In this document: positions 52,169 through 61,498 of the stretch, one piece after another
Numbering within the stretch: position 1 is the stretch's first letter
Layout: every line of letters starts with the position of its first letter
DNA from: a virus
Length of the DNA: 64,000 nt
Reading direction: 5' to 3' (one strand)
Virus record (IMG/VR): IMGVR_UViG_3300035459_000118
Coordinates: 34,972-98,971 of that record
Program-made: the position numbers and the translations under genes
The notes under the pieces: model-generated
Databases searched by the model: none
What the model was told of the DNA's origin: nothing
What the model saw: only the letters and a program-made list of their open reading frames with translations

Positions 52169-52496
52169 TGTCTCCCCATGCCAATATAAAATTTATCCCA
52201 AGATCCTTATCATTGGGATTGCTGGAAACATTGCCAACGTTCACCAAATACGCGCTTCCAATTTTCAGGTACCCATATTGATGCAAAATATTGGCCGCTG
52301 GATAATCACCCGTCAATAAAGGGACAGAATCCAATAAAACAACTGATGTCTTTGGGTCTGTTATTTTCATTGTCCAATACTCGGCGATTTCATTGTATCT
52401 TATAAAAAATTGCAAAGTAATATTGGCCCCATCAACAGCCAAAACCGCCTGGAAGCTTTGATTCGGTGAACTGCTTAAAGGGACAACCTGAAACAT
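52161..52496 (-). CDS. Baseplate plug protein (DUF6983-like)
   Basis: A 111-residue beta-rich protein (FQAVLAVDGANITLQFFIRY, EYWTMKITDPKTS). Small proteins of this type plug the baseplate in simple contractile tails such as that of Pam3. It overlaps the hub gene by 8 nt. Confidence 0.6.
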   Translation of the reverse strand: MFQVVPLSSSPNQSFQAVLAVDGANITLQFFIRYNEIAEYWTMKITDPKTSVVLLDSVPLLTGDYPAANILHQYGYLKIGSAYLVNVGNVSSNPNDKDLGINFILAWGDNE

Positions 52497-52506
52497 CTAA
52501 TTCTCC

Positions 52507-53181
52507 TTAAGGAGCCGGTAAAAAAGGAATCTGGACGCCTTTGATTGCAGAGCCGTCCAGTGGGGCAATCGAAATTGTCCCAATATTGGTATTATCAGTA
52601 GTGGATGGTCTCAAACTTGTTTTCTGCACTTCTATGGACGCAACAAAAATCTGCTGGAAAGAAACCATGCATTTCAAACCATATAATGTCCTAAGGTCGT
52701 CAGGCGAAGTAACACTGGCGACGACCATGTTTTCATACGTATCAAGCCTTGTCGTTATGACAAGAGGAATCCCTTTGTTTTTCCAATCAACCAGCTTTTG
52801 ATACGCAACAACGGACTTGGTGGGATCTGAACTATCATTCCCCCACTGACCAGGAGAAAAGCTGTCCATAACATCAGACATCTGAATCTCCATGGACAAC
52901 TGAGCCGGTAGGGAAAATGAATGATCTGAAATGTTTGCCTTATCCTGAACCGGGTGCTGCGTTATTCTCTGGGACTGGGAATGGTCATTCCGAACAACTG
53001 CGTCAAAATACCAGATTGTACCATCGTCATCCTCAATGAATGTTTTCGGAACTTCTTTTCCCCAACCTACCGGTCTGTATGCTCCAGGTTCCACCTGAGG
53101 ATTCGGGGTGACTGTCACCAAATATGCCCGCCATGGAGAGTATTGAATATCGGCAGTATCAATAAAGACTTTATTTATCAT
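52507..53181 (-). CDS. Dit-like distal tail protein
   Basis: A 224-residue protein with ITQHPVQDKANISDHSF, a segment typical of Dit-like tail proteins, and YENMVVASV. These connect the tail tube to the baseplate. It follows the tape-measure gene in the transcription order. Confidence 0.7.
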   Translation of the reverse strand: MINKVFIDTADIQYSPWRAYLVTVTPNPQVEPGAYRPVGWGKEVPKTFIEDDDGTIWYFDAVVRNDHSQSQRITQHPVQDKANISDHSFSLPAQLSMEIQMSDVMDSFSPGQWGNDSSDPTKSVVAYQKLVDWKNKGIPLVITTRLDTYENMVVASVTSPDDLRTLYGLKCMVSFQQIFVASIEVQKTSLRPSTTDNTNIGTISIAPLDGSAIKGVQIPFLPAP

Positions 53182-54785
53182 GGTGTCACACCAGAGAAGG
53201 CAGGAAATCTATTCCCCATCAAAGTCTCTTTAGAATTATACTTGCGGACGATGGCCTCTATCTGACGAACTTGCTCATCAGATGTTGGGCCATTAAATGT
53301 CAAATCAATATTATTGGTAACATTGAACTCGTGGCCTTGGGTCTGGCGGATATATTCTCCAACTGACGGACCAGCAATCCCGGCATTAGGACGAGTATTA
53401 AGAGCGTTCAAATCTCCCGCAGACAACCTTTTCGCAATCCCTTCCCCTCCATACCAGGCGGCAGCGGCGAGGTCATTGCTTCCATATTTCCTATGCAACC
53501 GAGCCCATTCGGCCTGTGCGACCCTTTCTTGATTCTCCGGGGTAGTGGGCGCGTTTGGGGCGAGTCCCGCTTGTACAGCCCATTTGGGCCAGTTCTCGGG
53601 CATAATTTGATACTTTCCTATCGCCATACCGCGACCCGGAATATACTGCCCCATCGCGTCATAATTACCACCAGACTCTTGACGGGCAATTCCCGCCAAA
53701 CCTCCAGATCCTTCTCCTCTTTTATAAGGTTGATTTCTGCTTTCCCAGAACTTCAAAAAATCTTCGCGTCTCTTTTCGGTACCTTCCCACCTTTTCGGGT
53801 CGAAGATACCATTCAATAGGCCACCAGCACCGGCAGTCCTGTTCAACTCGCCGATATAGAATACGGCCATTGCTATTGATCTTGAAATTCGATGAGAATA
53901 ATCCAACATCTTTTCCCAGATAGGAGCCAATTGGGGATTGGATTTCCTTCCATCAATATAAGCGTAAAAATCATCAATTAAAAGGACCAGAGTAGAAATA
54001 GCAAGAATTGCTCTACCTATTGGCCCAGCCAGGAATACCCCTGCGATAATAGCCCCAAAAGTAATCAGCCCCTTACCCCATTCTGGAAGCCTATTGTACA
54101 AATATTCTATCCCGCCTGCAAGATCCTTTATTGCTCGCCATGCAGACCCACCAAGCTGCATCAACATCGCAAGTCCCCTTGCGATCTTCTCAGTCCATTC
54201 GGGCATCTTCGCCTGAATCCAATCGTTCAAATCTTTGAAGCCGTTTTTCGCTCCAGTGATCGGTTCATTGAGATATTTGAAAAGATAATACCCAACCCAC
54301 TGAAGACCATATGTCGCCTCAACTTTGAGACGGGTAAACTCATAACGAATATCCCGAATATATCTGAGCTGAGCTGCTGCATCCTTGGGCTGTTCCATAC
54401 GAGCAGCCTCTCCCATCAAAGACTTATAACGCCCTTGAAGTTCCGGCAGCCACGCGATGTCATTGATTGACTCTCCCATGGAATCGGTGACAATCTTGAA
54501 TGACTTGGCGGCATCTCGCGCCATGTACATGCGAAGAGCGAACTTCTGATAGCCAAGGTCTGCCTGGGAAACTTTGTCGAGGAGGTCAATGGTAGCAAAT
54601 GCAATGCTTGAAAGGGAAGATACTATCGCGGTGGAGGCAATAGCGTAATCCTTCGCCATGCCAGAGGTCTTTTGCTTCACGGTGTCATCGAGCTTCTTCA
54701 GCGTGTCCTGCATCTTGTTAAAAGATACATTGTCCACCTGGAAGCCCAACGCCATCAAGTAAGATTTTATGACATCATCTGCCAC
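53178..54785 (-). CDS. Tail tape measure protein with SLT lytic domain
   Basis: A 535-residue tape measure that sets tail length; its small size implies a short tail. The N-terminal half is helical with a hydrophobic segment (LITFGAIIAGVFLAG, about 240-265). Residues about 360-440 are an SLT/lysozyme domain (GIARQESGGNYDAMG, then MAIGKYQIMPENW) to open the wall during injection. It starts with GTG behind AAGGAG. Confidence 0.85.
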   Translation of the reverse strand: MADDVIKSYLMALGFQVDNVSFNKMQDTLKKLDDTVKQKTSGMAKDYAIASTAIVSSLSSIAFATIDLLDKVSQADLGYQKFALRMYMARDAAKSFKIVTDSMGESINDIAWLPELQGRYKSLMGEAARMEQPKDAAAQLRYIRDIRYEFTRLKVEATYGLQWVGYYLFKYLNEPITGAKNGFKDLNDWIQAKMPEWTEKIARGLAMLMQLGGSAWRAIKDLAGGIEYLYNRLPEWGKGLITFGAIIAGVFLAGPIGRAILAISTLVLLIDDFYAYIDGRKSNPQLAPIWEKMLDYSHRISRSIAMAVFYIGELNRTAGAGGLLNGIFDPKRWEGTEKRREDFLKFWESRNQPYKRGEGSGGLAGIARQESGGNYDAMGQYIPGRGMAIGKYQIMPENWPKWAVQAGLAPNAPTTPENQERVAQAEWARLHRKYGSNDLAAAAWYGGEGIAKRLSAGDLNALNTRPNAGIAGPSVGEYIRQTQGHEFNVTNNIDLTFNGPTSDEQVRQIEAIVRKYNSKETLMGNRFPAFSGVTP

Positions 54786-54799
54786 AAGCCGTTCTCCTT

Positions 54800-55024
54800 T
54801 TAAGACTTGCCTATGTCAGCAGCCCTTCTCTCGTTCTCATACTTTATGGCGGTGTATTCATGCCAATCCAAAAGATCATCATAAGTATAAGTTCCGTCCC
54901 AGAGCTCGTGTTGCTGCCAATCTCCATTCCTCACTGGCGCAAAAGCGTAATCATCTATATTGACGCATTGGAGGGGATCAAACCTTTGAAGCTGTTCCCT
55001 AAGTCCTTCAATGCGTCTTCGACG
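54800..55024 (-). CDS. Tail assembly chaperone, -1 frameshift extension
   Basis: After the slip the -1 frame continues without a stop for 74 residues, starting RRRRIEGLREQLQRFD and ending with an acidic, helical region (YDDLLDWHEYTAIKYENERR), a common type for the T part of GT-style chaperones. This frame has no start codon of its own and ends 15 nt before the tape-measure start, which also explains the gap there. Confidence 0.72.
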   Translation of the reverse strand, partial: RRRRIEGLREQLQRFDPLQCVNIDDYAFAPVRNGDWQQHELWDGTYTYDDLLDWHEYTAIKYENERRAADIGKS

Positions 55025-55455
55025 AAAAAACCGGCCAGGTTAAACAATAAGGCATGGGAAACCAAGCCCATAACCAGAAGAGGATCATTTTCAACATCGG
55101 CAACACCCCACCTACCATCAGGGAGGCGAACTGGGTTGTCAATATCTTTCCCTTGTGATTGATCTTGACCCTTAACCTCGACAACCTCAGAAACGACATG
55201 AAGAGCATTCGCGGAAATCTCGAAGAACTCATCCTTGGATAAAGAACCAATCTCCTGAATCAAAGACATGGCTATCACGGCCTGATCCTCTTTTTTCGAG
55301 ATATCAAGTCGACCAGAAATTACTCCAGATATCGCACCAGACAGTTTTGAAGCCAATTTAGTAGCCATAAAGCTTCCCGTCAAGGCGTCAAACTTTGTTA
55401 TTTTCCACCTACGCCCGGAGATCGTCACGATCCGCGAAGTCTCTCGAATTGGCAT
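54955..55455 (-). CDS. Tail assembly chaperone, short form
   Basis: A 166-residue helical protein beginning MPIRETSRIVTISGRRWKI. It sits between tube and tape-measure genes, the standard place for the chaperone that coats the tape measure. The frame ends at 54955, but a slippery heptamer at 55030-55024 lets a fraction of ribosomes continue in the -1 frame. ATG 55455 follows AAAGG. Confidence 0.8.
   Translation of the reverse strand: MPIRETSRIVTISGRRWKITKFDALTGSFMATKLASKLSGAISGVISGRLDISKKEDQAVIAMSLIQEIGSLSKDEFFEISANALHVVSEVVEVKGQDQSQGKDIDNPVRLPDGRWGVADVENDPLLVMGLVSHALLFNLAGFFVEDALKDLGNSFKGLIPSNASI
55024..55030 (-). promoter_or_regulatory. Slippery heptamer TTTTTTC for -1 frameshifting
   Basis: Read on the minus strand as T TTT TTC in the chaperone frame, an exact X XXY YYZ site. 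It is 69 nt upstream of the zero-frame stop. Confidence 0.75.
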
Positions 55456-55492
55456 CCTGAAACCTTTCTGATCAATCAAGATCGGCTAGAGA

Positions 55493-55921
55493 TTAGAACG
55501 GAGTGGACTGGATGTCTCCACAGAGCAGGGTCCAAGTAACCATCTTGCTCTGCTTTTCATAGCTCTTGTCGGGGACCTTCAGAAAACAAGCCCCGGAAAA
55601 GGTGTGGGTCGTCCCATCGCTCAGGCACCTCATAATCCCGGTCGCTTGCGCCCATAGAGAAGGAGGCTGAACGATCAGGGCATTATACATCCCGAGCAAA
55701 AACCGATGAGCAGCAGAAGTCTGCTGGACATTGATCACGATAGAGCCCCCGTTACCGGCTATTTTGGAGATGACGGGGTTGCCGTCATTGGCATAGTCTA
55801 TCGCAGACCGGTCCTGGGACATGTTCACCGAGACATCCCCAATGCCCTGCCCGGTGATAGACATGGCTCCTGTTGGGAAGGCAATGTTCAAAATGCAATC
55901 AAGAAATGAGTAGGTCTCCAT
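55493..55921 (-). CDS. Tail tube protein (DUF3277-like)
   Basis: A 142-residue beta-rich protein with YSFLDCILNIAFPTG, a GNPVISKIAGNGGSIVINVQQTS block and a length typical of contractile-phage tubes. It directly follows the sheath gene, the canonical order. Confidence 0.85.
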   Translation of the reverse strand: METYSFLDCILNIAFPTGAMSITGQGIGDVSVNMSQDRSAIDYANDGNPVISKIAGNGGSIVINVQQTSAAHRFLLGMYNALIVQPPSLWAQATGIMRCLSDGTTHTFSGACFLKVPDKSYEKQSKMVTWTLLCGDIQSTPF

Positions 55922-55954
55922 CGTATATCCTCCTTTACGATTTTTCTTTTAATA

Positions 55955-57115
55955 TTAACGATTTACGTATACCCCAAGAACCAGCGAATGAACGGCTCCT
56001 GCCTCCTTGATTGCAACATAAATCGGGGGAGACTTCCTTGCCTGCCGGTCTGCCGTGGACTGGTCTGCCAAAGATCCTGCTTGAACCAGATATCCCTTGG
56101 GAAGAGTGTCCCCATTCCGGAGGTTAAGGATGTCAACCCCAGTCCATTCTCCAGGAGCCAAGAAGCCGACCGACACAGCCTGTTCACAAGCCTGGTTGAT
56201 GGCATGGATTATCTGGGTGATTCCCGGATCCGTCTGGGGAACTTTCGGAGTCGAATTCAGAAGGTCCAGAACCGAAAGCTGGATGTTGTTGACCAGCATG
56301 TCCAGATTGATCTTTTCGTCAAAGAAGCTCCCGTCCGCCATGACGCCCTGCTCGAAGAACGAGTAGGAATCACCATACGAGAGGTAGACATTCCCGTTCT
56401 GATTTTCGATGTAACCAACCTGGGTAGTTGTCAGAGGCTCCGTAGAGATCCCGACTTCCTGCTTGAACTTGAGGGTAAAGGCCGACCCGGCGAGGCCGGT
56501 ATTCTGCCCACAGGCATATCCCATGATCGCGACTACCGCGTAGACATTATTGGGATATGCAACTGGAGACCCGCCCTGATCAGTCGAATACTGACCGATG
56601 GTCCGGCTGTAATCAAGACCCTTCAGGTATTCGAAGATGCCTGCCGGCGAAGGCGCAGCAGCTATGGCATCTGCATCATCCGTTGTAAAGGCGTAAATCG
56701 TCGAGGGAGCAGCAGCCTCGGCCCAAAGAGCGATTGCTTCATGATCAGCCTTTACTGCATTAAGACAAATCCCGATATACCAATCGAAACTTGCGTCACG
56801 ACAGGCTGTGATTGCAACCAAGCAAGATTCGGGAGTCCCCGTCAAATCCTGCCGGCCGACCCAGAGCCTTCTGGGAGACGGGCTCTGCGAAAAATAAATC
56901 AAGGCGGCAATGTACTCCGGGTCATCGACATCAAACCCGTCGTCGAGCATGTCTGCCGCAGCTTCATAAACCCTCACCCGCTCCGCTTTGGTAATGTTGA
57001 CGGTAGATCCGACAATCAAGAGCTCATTAAACGTCGCTCTTGGAGCGGCCAATGGAGATACCTCAACAGAGATATCAACAATTCGATCCAATGAAAGGGT
57101 ATTTGGTGTTGTCAT
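55955..57115 (-). CDS. Tail sheath protein (DUF3383-like)
   Basis: A 386-residue sheath subunit, which contracts during infection. The VDISVEVSPLAAPRATFNEL start, the internal PSPRRLWVGRQD segment and the C-terminal PPIYVAIKEAGAVHSLVLGV match DUF3383 sheath proteins. GGGGAGG precedes the start. This gene shows that the virion is a myovirus. Confidence 0.9.
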   Translation of the reverse strand: MTTPNTLSLDRIVDISVEVSPLAAPRATFNELLIVGSTVNITKAERVRVYEAAADMLDDGFDVDDPEYIAALIYFSQSPSPRRLWVGRQDLTGTPESCLVAITACRDASFDWYIGICLNAVKADHEAIALWAEAAAPSTIYAFTTDDADAIAAAPSPAGIFEYLKGLDYSRTIGQYSTDQGGSPVAYPNNVYAVVAIMGYACGQNTGLAGSAFTLKFKQEVGISTEPLTTTQVGYIENQNGNVYLSYGDSYSFFEQGVMADGSFFDEKINLDMLVNNIQLSVLDLLNSTPKVPQTDPGITQIIHAINQACEQAVSVGFLAPGEWTGVDILNLRNGDTLPKGYLVQAGSLADQSTADRQARKSPPIYVAIKEAGAVHSLVLGVYVNR

Positions 57116-57143
57116 ATTCTTTTCCTCCCCATTTAAGTTCTGG

Positions 57144-58577
57144 CTACATCATAAATCCAACAACCTGAAGTGTATAATTGTAAGTGCCCGCCATATTGCC
57201 CACAATGGTTATCTTACCGTCATTTGATTTCACCCAGCCTTGAGCATAATTAGAAGACGTATTGGTTGGGGTATTCAATACCAAAATACCTCCAAACGTC
57301 AATATGGCAGTTGAAGTGGCGGTCGTATGCTTCCCCTTAACCAAGATCAGATACGCCGTAGCATCCCAGGGAATCAAACCTTGAGTCTCTCCCCGGACAT
57401 CTATCGTCTCCTGGAAAGATGTGACCGTGTCGTCAATGCAATGAGGCAGGGTCAAGGGCGGAATAAAAAAAGCATTGGGAACCGGCTTTGTAGATGCTCC
57501 CCAAGAGAGGTCCAACAACGTAGGGGCATATATAAGAGTAGGCACCGAATACATCGAATAAATCCCGATACTAAATGTTGTAGCAATATCAGGAACCTTT
57601 GCAGATATCTGTATCCGTTGCCATGTCCCCGCAGGACCCCAATACCAAGGACTGTCGTCCCACAAAGTTGCAGGAACCCCAGGACCTCCCGTTGTATATG
57701 GAACTTCTGCAGAAGTCCGAAGACGGGTACAGGTAATATACGGGGCATTAACCCAACAATGAAAATGGAAGACACGCCCCTTCCATCTATTGACCCAATT
57801 CGGATCACTGGGATCGTACGGGTATGTTAATGTTACGACATTTTCCCCTGCTTGGCTTCCAGGCTGTAAATATGCGCATTCCCTATACCCACCATAGGGA
57901 TCATTGCAGAAAACCTTTTTCACGTAATGGGTGACTGCTGCGGGGTCCGGACGTTTCCAGTACAAGAATCCTGTATAATTGCCCGTCCGGGAATCCGGAA
58001 CATCCGAAGACAATGTCGGAGCAACCCCTTTGAGAACAACATCCTTAAAGTAAAACGTGGAATTGGAAAGAAGATTACCAATCTTGACCACAATCGAATT
58101 CCAGCCCAAGGGAAGGAAAAAATCAACTGTTACTGGAGTCAGACCCGTCGCTATTGGGCTTGTCCCTCTTACCAATACGGAGACGGCACCGTCGGCTGGA
58201 TTACTTTCTATGGAATAATATACAGCAGGACCTCCGCCATCACGATAAAAGTTAAATGTCAGACGATTATACTGGCCTTGGGTCAATTTAGCTTGGGATG
58301 GAGATTGGAAGGTGATCCCATCTAAATTCATGCTGGCTAGCACGATTGTACTGGCCCAACTACCCACAAGAGGATCAATCCCCGCACCAGTAACAACCTT
58401 GTTCATATTCCCGTAAGACGAAACACTTTCCACGGAAAGCGTAGCATTGACTGCCGTCCAGGTCTCAGGGACAGACTCTGCTCCCCAGGCTACCATTGTA
58501 TCCGCAGCCTTCATGAAAAACCGACCGTTATCTTCTATCAAATTGACCGAAGATTGTTCCGTAATATCAATTAACAT
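57144..58577 (-). CDS. Large virion protein with carbohydrate-binding-like folds
   Basis: A 477-residue beta-rich protein of unknown family. It contains jelly-roll-like patterns (FYFKDVVLKGV after LGWNSIVVKIGN; TWQRIQISAKVPDIATTFS) reminiscent of carbohydrate-binding modules. Located between the sheath and neck genes, it may decorate the virion or bind host glycans. Confidence 0.65.
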   Translation of the reverse strand: MLIDITEQSSVNLIEDNGRFFMKAADTMVAWGAESVPETWTAVNATLSVESVSSYGNMNKVVTGAGIDPLVGSWASTIVLASMNLDGITFQSPSQAKLTQGQYNRLTFNFYRDGGGPAVYYSIESNPADGAVSVLVRGTSPIATGLTPVTVDFFLPLGWNSIVVKIGNLLSNSTFYFKDVVLKGVAPTLSSDVPDSRTGNYTGFLYWKRPDPAAVTHYVKKVFCNDPYGGYRECAYLQPGSQAGENVVTLTYPYDPSDPNWVNRWKGRVFHFHCWVNAPYITCTRLRTSAEVPYTTGGPGVPATLWDDSPWYWGPAGTWQRIQISAKVPDIATTFSIGIYSMYSVPTLIYAPTLLDLSWGASTKPVPNAFFIPPLTLPHCIDDTVTSFQETIDVRGETQGLIPWDATAYLILVKGKHTTATSTAILTFGGILVLNTPTNTSSNYAQGWVKSNDGKITIVGNMAGTYNYTLQVVGFMM

Positions 58578-58585
58578 AGTTTCAC

Positions 58586-58864
58586 CTACATCCTATACCA
58601 GGTTGAAAGACCATCGGATTCAAGGGTCACAGAAGAATATTGATTCACGAGAGAAATAGAAGGCTGGCCTTCTATGGTGTTTCCCTCTCCGGCAGAGATC
58701 GTTACCACGGTGTCGCTGGAATCAGACTTGGCGTACTTCAGTCTCCACGAGCCGGTGATCACTGGCAATACGATATCCGGAGTCAATGCCCCCGAGACAA
58801 AAGAAGTACTCCCAGCAAGCCGCAATGAAGCCTCTTCAAATTGCTGTAGGGTTTGAATTATCAT
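58586..58864 (-). CDS. Small structural hypothetical protein
   Basis: A 92-residue beta-rich protein (VVTISAGEGNTIEGQ) directly before the 57144 protein in transcription. The end, SSVTLESDGLSTWYRM, resembles the ends of small virion proteins. Function not known. Confidence 0.6.
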   Translation of the reverse strand: MIIQTLQQFEEASLRLAGSTSFVSGALTPDIVLPVITGSWRLKYAKSDSSDTVVTISAGEGNTIEGQPSISLVNQYSSVTLESDGLSTWYRM

Positions 58865-59449
58865 TTAATTTACCAATCCTTCTTCATTGTAAATAAGAAT
58901 TTCTGCACTTTCTATCGTAGATATGCCGAGATTCTTTTCTATCCCCTCATTGAATCTCAATTCCAAATCGACCCGCTCCCACCACTGGGAAGCAAACTGC
59001 TCTGGTGCCCTCCGAGGAGAGACGATATCTGGGATAAGATATATCTTTTCCTGAGTCAAAAGGAACCGATATGTATCCCGGAAAACGCCGTCCCTTACGG
59101 TCTGAGCGTTCTCAAAAGAGTTGGGGCCATAGAATATAAGGTTCAGACTGACGACCCTTGTATACGTCGTTTTCTCGTTTAAAACGAGATCGTCAACAGT
59201 ATCCGTGTTCTCAACTTCCCTCTGGCGGTTGACAGGATCATCGTCCTCTGCAACCTGTATGAATGCAATGTCCTCGGTAACCTTCCAAGAAGGAGCACCT
59301 CCGGTCGGCCAGTCCACCCGGACATGATAATAGTCGTCATTCGTAAAAGCAGCTGGGGACCCTGTTCTCGTATATCCAAGCATTTCCAAGACCATTTCTT
59401 GGAAAATGATATTTAACTCATTTAAAGTCTGGTTCGTGTCGGTTGGCAT
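58865..59449 (-). CDS. Neck / tail terminator protein
   Basis: A 194-residue protein starting with a helical NELNIIFQEMVLEMLGY segment, followed by beta-strand blocks including FYGPNSFENAQTVRDGV. This pattern matches phage neck terminator-like (LIC_12616-type) proteins that cap the tail. It lies between connectors and sheath. Confidence 0.7.
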   Translation of the reverse strand: MPTDTNQTLNELNIIFQEMVLEMLGYTRTGSPAAFTNDDYYHVRVDWPTGGAPSWKVTEDIAFIQVAEDDDPVNRQREVENTDTVDDLVLNEKTTYTRVVSLNLIFYGPNSFENAQTVRDGVFRDTYRFLLTQEKIYLIPDIVSPRRAPEQFASQWWERVDLELRFNEGIEKNLGISTIESAEILIYNEEGLVN

Positions 59450-59452
59450 TTA

Positions 59453-60109
59453 CTATTCCTTTAAGGCCGATAATTTTGCTAATCTATTTCTTTTCTTTGC
59501 TTCTTCTATATGTTTAATATGTTCTTTCGTTTTAACTCTTCCTTTTAAAGCGATACTTTTCTTTTCTCTTGTTTCTTCAGATTCTTTATCTCCTAATCCC
59601 ATCCCTTTCATTGCAGCTTTTCTTTTATTTGAAACCTCCAATGAGTAAACATTCGTTTTTCCTTTATTCCAAGGAGACCGACCAGTTTTTATTCCCTTAA
59701 GAGGAGAAGGTTTGCCTTTATTTCCTGGAGGTCTTCCGTGTTTTATTCCTTTAGTCGAATAAGTTTTCCCTTTATTTTTACCTGTCATAATAATACTTCT
59801 TTTATTCTTTTCTTCTTGCGTTTGAATTCTTCCGCAACACCCTTCTCCTCCATCAGTAAGATTATAACCATTAGGATGTTTACAGTTTAATTCTTTAATC
59901 CAATATTTTTCTTTTTCATTCGCTACTTCTTTTAAACCCGCAATTCCAATAACTTTAATCTCAAAAGATTCAATTCCATATTTTCTAAGAGCAAAACCAA
60001 TATGTGTTTTTGCCTCCATATGTTCAGCAATCCGAGAATTTAAAAATCGAATTGTCTGGCCAATATAAATCTTACCATTGATTTTATTTCGAATCTTATA
60101 GATTATCAT
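59453..60109 (-). CDS. GIY-YIG homing endonuclease with NUMOD3 repeats
   Basis: A 218-residue AT-rich enzyme. MIIYKIRNKINGKIYIGQ and NEKEKYWIKELNC mark the GIY-YIG nuclease, and basic repeats (SEETREKKS) follow. It overlaps the head-completion gene (60109) by one base, fitting insertion beside a conserved structural gene. It is a close relative of the 18928 gene. Confidence 0.9.
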   Translation of the reverse strand: MIIYKIRNKINGKIYIGQTIRFLNSRIAEHMEAKTHIGFALRKYGIESFEIKVIGIAGLKEVANEKEKYWIKELNCKHPNGYNLTDGGEGCCGRIQTQEEKNKRSIIMTGKNKGKTYSTKGIKHGRPPGNKGKPSPLKGIKTGRSPWNKGKTNVYSLEVSNKRKAAMKGMGLGDKESEETREKKSIALKGRVKTKEHIKHIEEAKKRNRLAKLSALKE

Positions 60110-60477
60110 TATGCCCCTTCCAATCTCGCCCCTACAACAACACAAAAACCATAATCATCAAAAGATAATTTCTGAATAATTTTATACTGTTCATTGCGCC
60201 ATTCAATCCTATCACTTGTCCCGGGAACTCCGGAAGCATGAGTAACAAAAAGTTCTGTGGCCGAAGCGAATGTATGCATCCCCTGGACTCTATCTGCTTC
60301 CGGAACCTGCTCGATCTCTTTCGCAGAAGAAGGCCATGCAACCCCAACCATCTCGAAATATGCAGGGGAAGGAATATCCTCTATCCAACCGCCTTGCCCA
60401 AAATGACCGCTCGACCTGAAAACTTTCCAGGTTTGACGGAAATGAGGGTGAACAAGAACACGGCTGGGATTTATCAT
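60109..60477 (-). CDS. Head-tail connector / head completion protein
   Basis: A 122-residue protein with WKVFRSSGHFGQGGW and a C-terminal IIQKLSFDDYGFCVVVGAR, resembling small head-closure proteins. It lies between the gp10-like gene and the neck gene, consistent with a ring stacked on the portal. Confidence 0.6.
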   Translation of the reverse strand: MINPSRVLVHPHFRQTWKVFRSSGHFGQGGWIEDIPSPAYFEMVGVAWPSSAKEIEQVPEADRVQGMHTFASATELFVTHASGVPGTSDRIEWRNEQYKIIQKLSFDDYGFCVVVGARLEGA

Positions 60478-61109
60478 TTGCCATCCTCCACGACGTAAAC
60501 TATGGACTTGAGCATTTGATTTGTGTCCATCAATGGGTGCATGCTGGACATCAATTCTTCCCTCTTTTGCTTTCGCAATGACCCCCGCTGAGACTTGTCA
60601 ATCCCAGCCATTTCAGCCTTGGATAACTGAAACCAAAGGTATCCCCTCCTCCGGCTCCGGGCAAGCAACGTCGCTCGTTTCAACGGAACAAACCCCTCTC
60701 CCTGACGAATGACGTTCCGGATAGAATTCTGAGCGATGAGTCCCGCCCGATGCAGGCGAGTATTCATCTCTTCTTTGTTGCCGGCAAGCATCGCCTGAGC
60801 AGCAGCCTTGAATTCTGTATTGATCCTACTCTGAGCCTTGGAAATCCCAGGCTTCATGAACGCACGCTTGGGAATGCCCTGTGCGGGAGACCCGTTATCG
60901 TGAACGTAGGCAAGCATTGCGTTGTTCACCCGGCCGAGAGGGTTCTTCTTGCGGTTCTCCCATTCCTCTGGAGTGAAACTACGAGACGACTTCTCACTAG
61001 GAACCCCCACGAGAACACGATTGTTGGAAAGAGCCTTCAGCTCCGTCATCAACCCTTCCAAGTCCAGCTTGGTCTTTGGGGAGGAAACTGTCACGCTTGC
61101 ACCGATCAT
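60474..61109 (-). CDS. Virion morphogenesis / head-tail completion protein
   Basis: A 211-residue basic protein with VLVGVPSEKSS, AYVHDNGSPAQGIPKRAFMKPGI and a helical C-terminal half. The HDNGSPxxGIPxRxFMxPGI pattern is typical of small HK97-gp10 or P2 gpS-like completion proteins. ATG 61109 follows GGGAGG and overlaps the upstream stop (ATGA). Confidence 0.7.
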   Translation of the reverse strand: MIGASVTVSSPKTKLDLEGLMTELKALSNNRVLVGVPSEKSSRSFTPEEWENRKKNPLGRVNNAMLAYVHDNGSPAQGIPKRAFMKPGISKAQSRINTEFKAAAQAMLAGNKEEMNTRLHRAGLIAQNSIRNVIRQGEGFVPLKRATLLARSRRRGYLWFQLSKAEMAGIDKSQRGSLRKQKREELMSSMHPLMDTNQMLKSIVYVVEDGK

Positions 61110-61498
61110 ACGACGAATCCTCCCATCCCAACAAGTTCCGAAAGCTGAAAAAACTGAACTCCGTATGTCGTCAAGTTCCAATTACCGGCATTCTGCATTG
61201 ACCCTGTCTGAGTATCAATACTTTCTGATATTGGCCCTGCCGACTGGGAGCTCTGGAGTCCCGTACCAGTACCCGGAACTCCACCACCTGTAGCGTTATT
61301 CTTGTCTTGTTTCGCTAAGGCAATCTTATGGGCCACGAAGAGCTGAAGCCCAAAAGTCCTCCTGTCTCCCCAACGACGAATGTTGAGCAGGGAATCACCT
61401 ACCTCTGCCCAAAAATTTATCGTCGCATCCGGATAGTCAGTCTCGCTGGCAAACTCCGGAAAATTGATGCGAAACGTAGCGAGAACAAAATCATCCAT
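61106..61498 (-). CDS. DUF4054-type head-tail adaptor
   Basis: A 130-residue protein. FRINFPEFASETDYPDATIN, NIRRWGDRRTFGLQLFVAH and the GPISESIDTQTGSMQNAG loop are the DUF4054 signature. These proteins form the adaptor ring on the portal. The start overlaps the upstream gene. Confidence 0.85.
   Translation of the reverse strand: MDDFVLATFRINFPEFASETDYPDATINFWAEVGDSLLNIRRWGDRRTFGLQLFVAHKIALAKQDKNNATGGGVPGTGTGLQSSQSAGPISESIDTQTGSMQNAGNWNLTTYGVQFFQLSELVGMGGFVV

Noticed and set aside
55988-57094. A 368-codon open frame on the plus strand
   Set aside because: It is exactly antisense to the tail sheath gene, has no ribosome site, and its product has no sensible composition or motifs.
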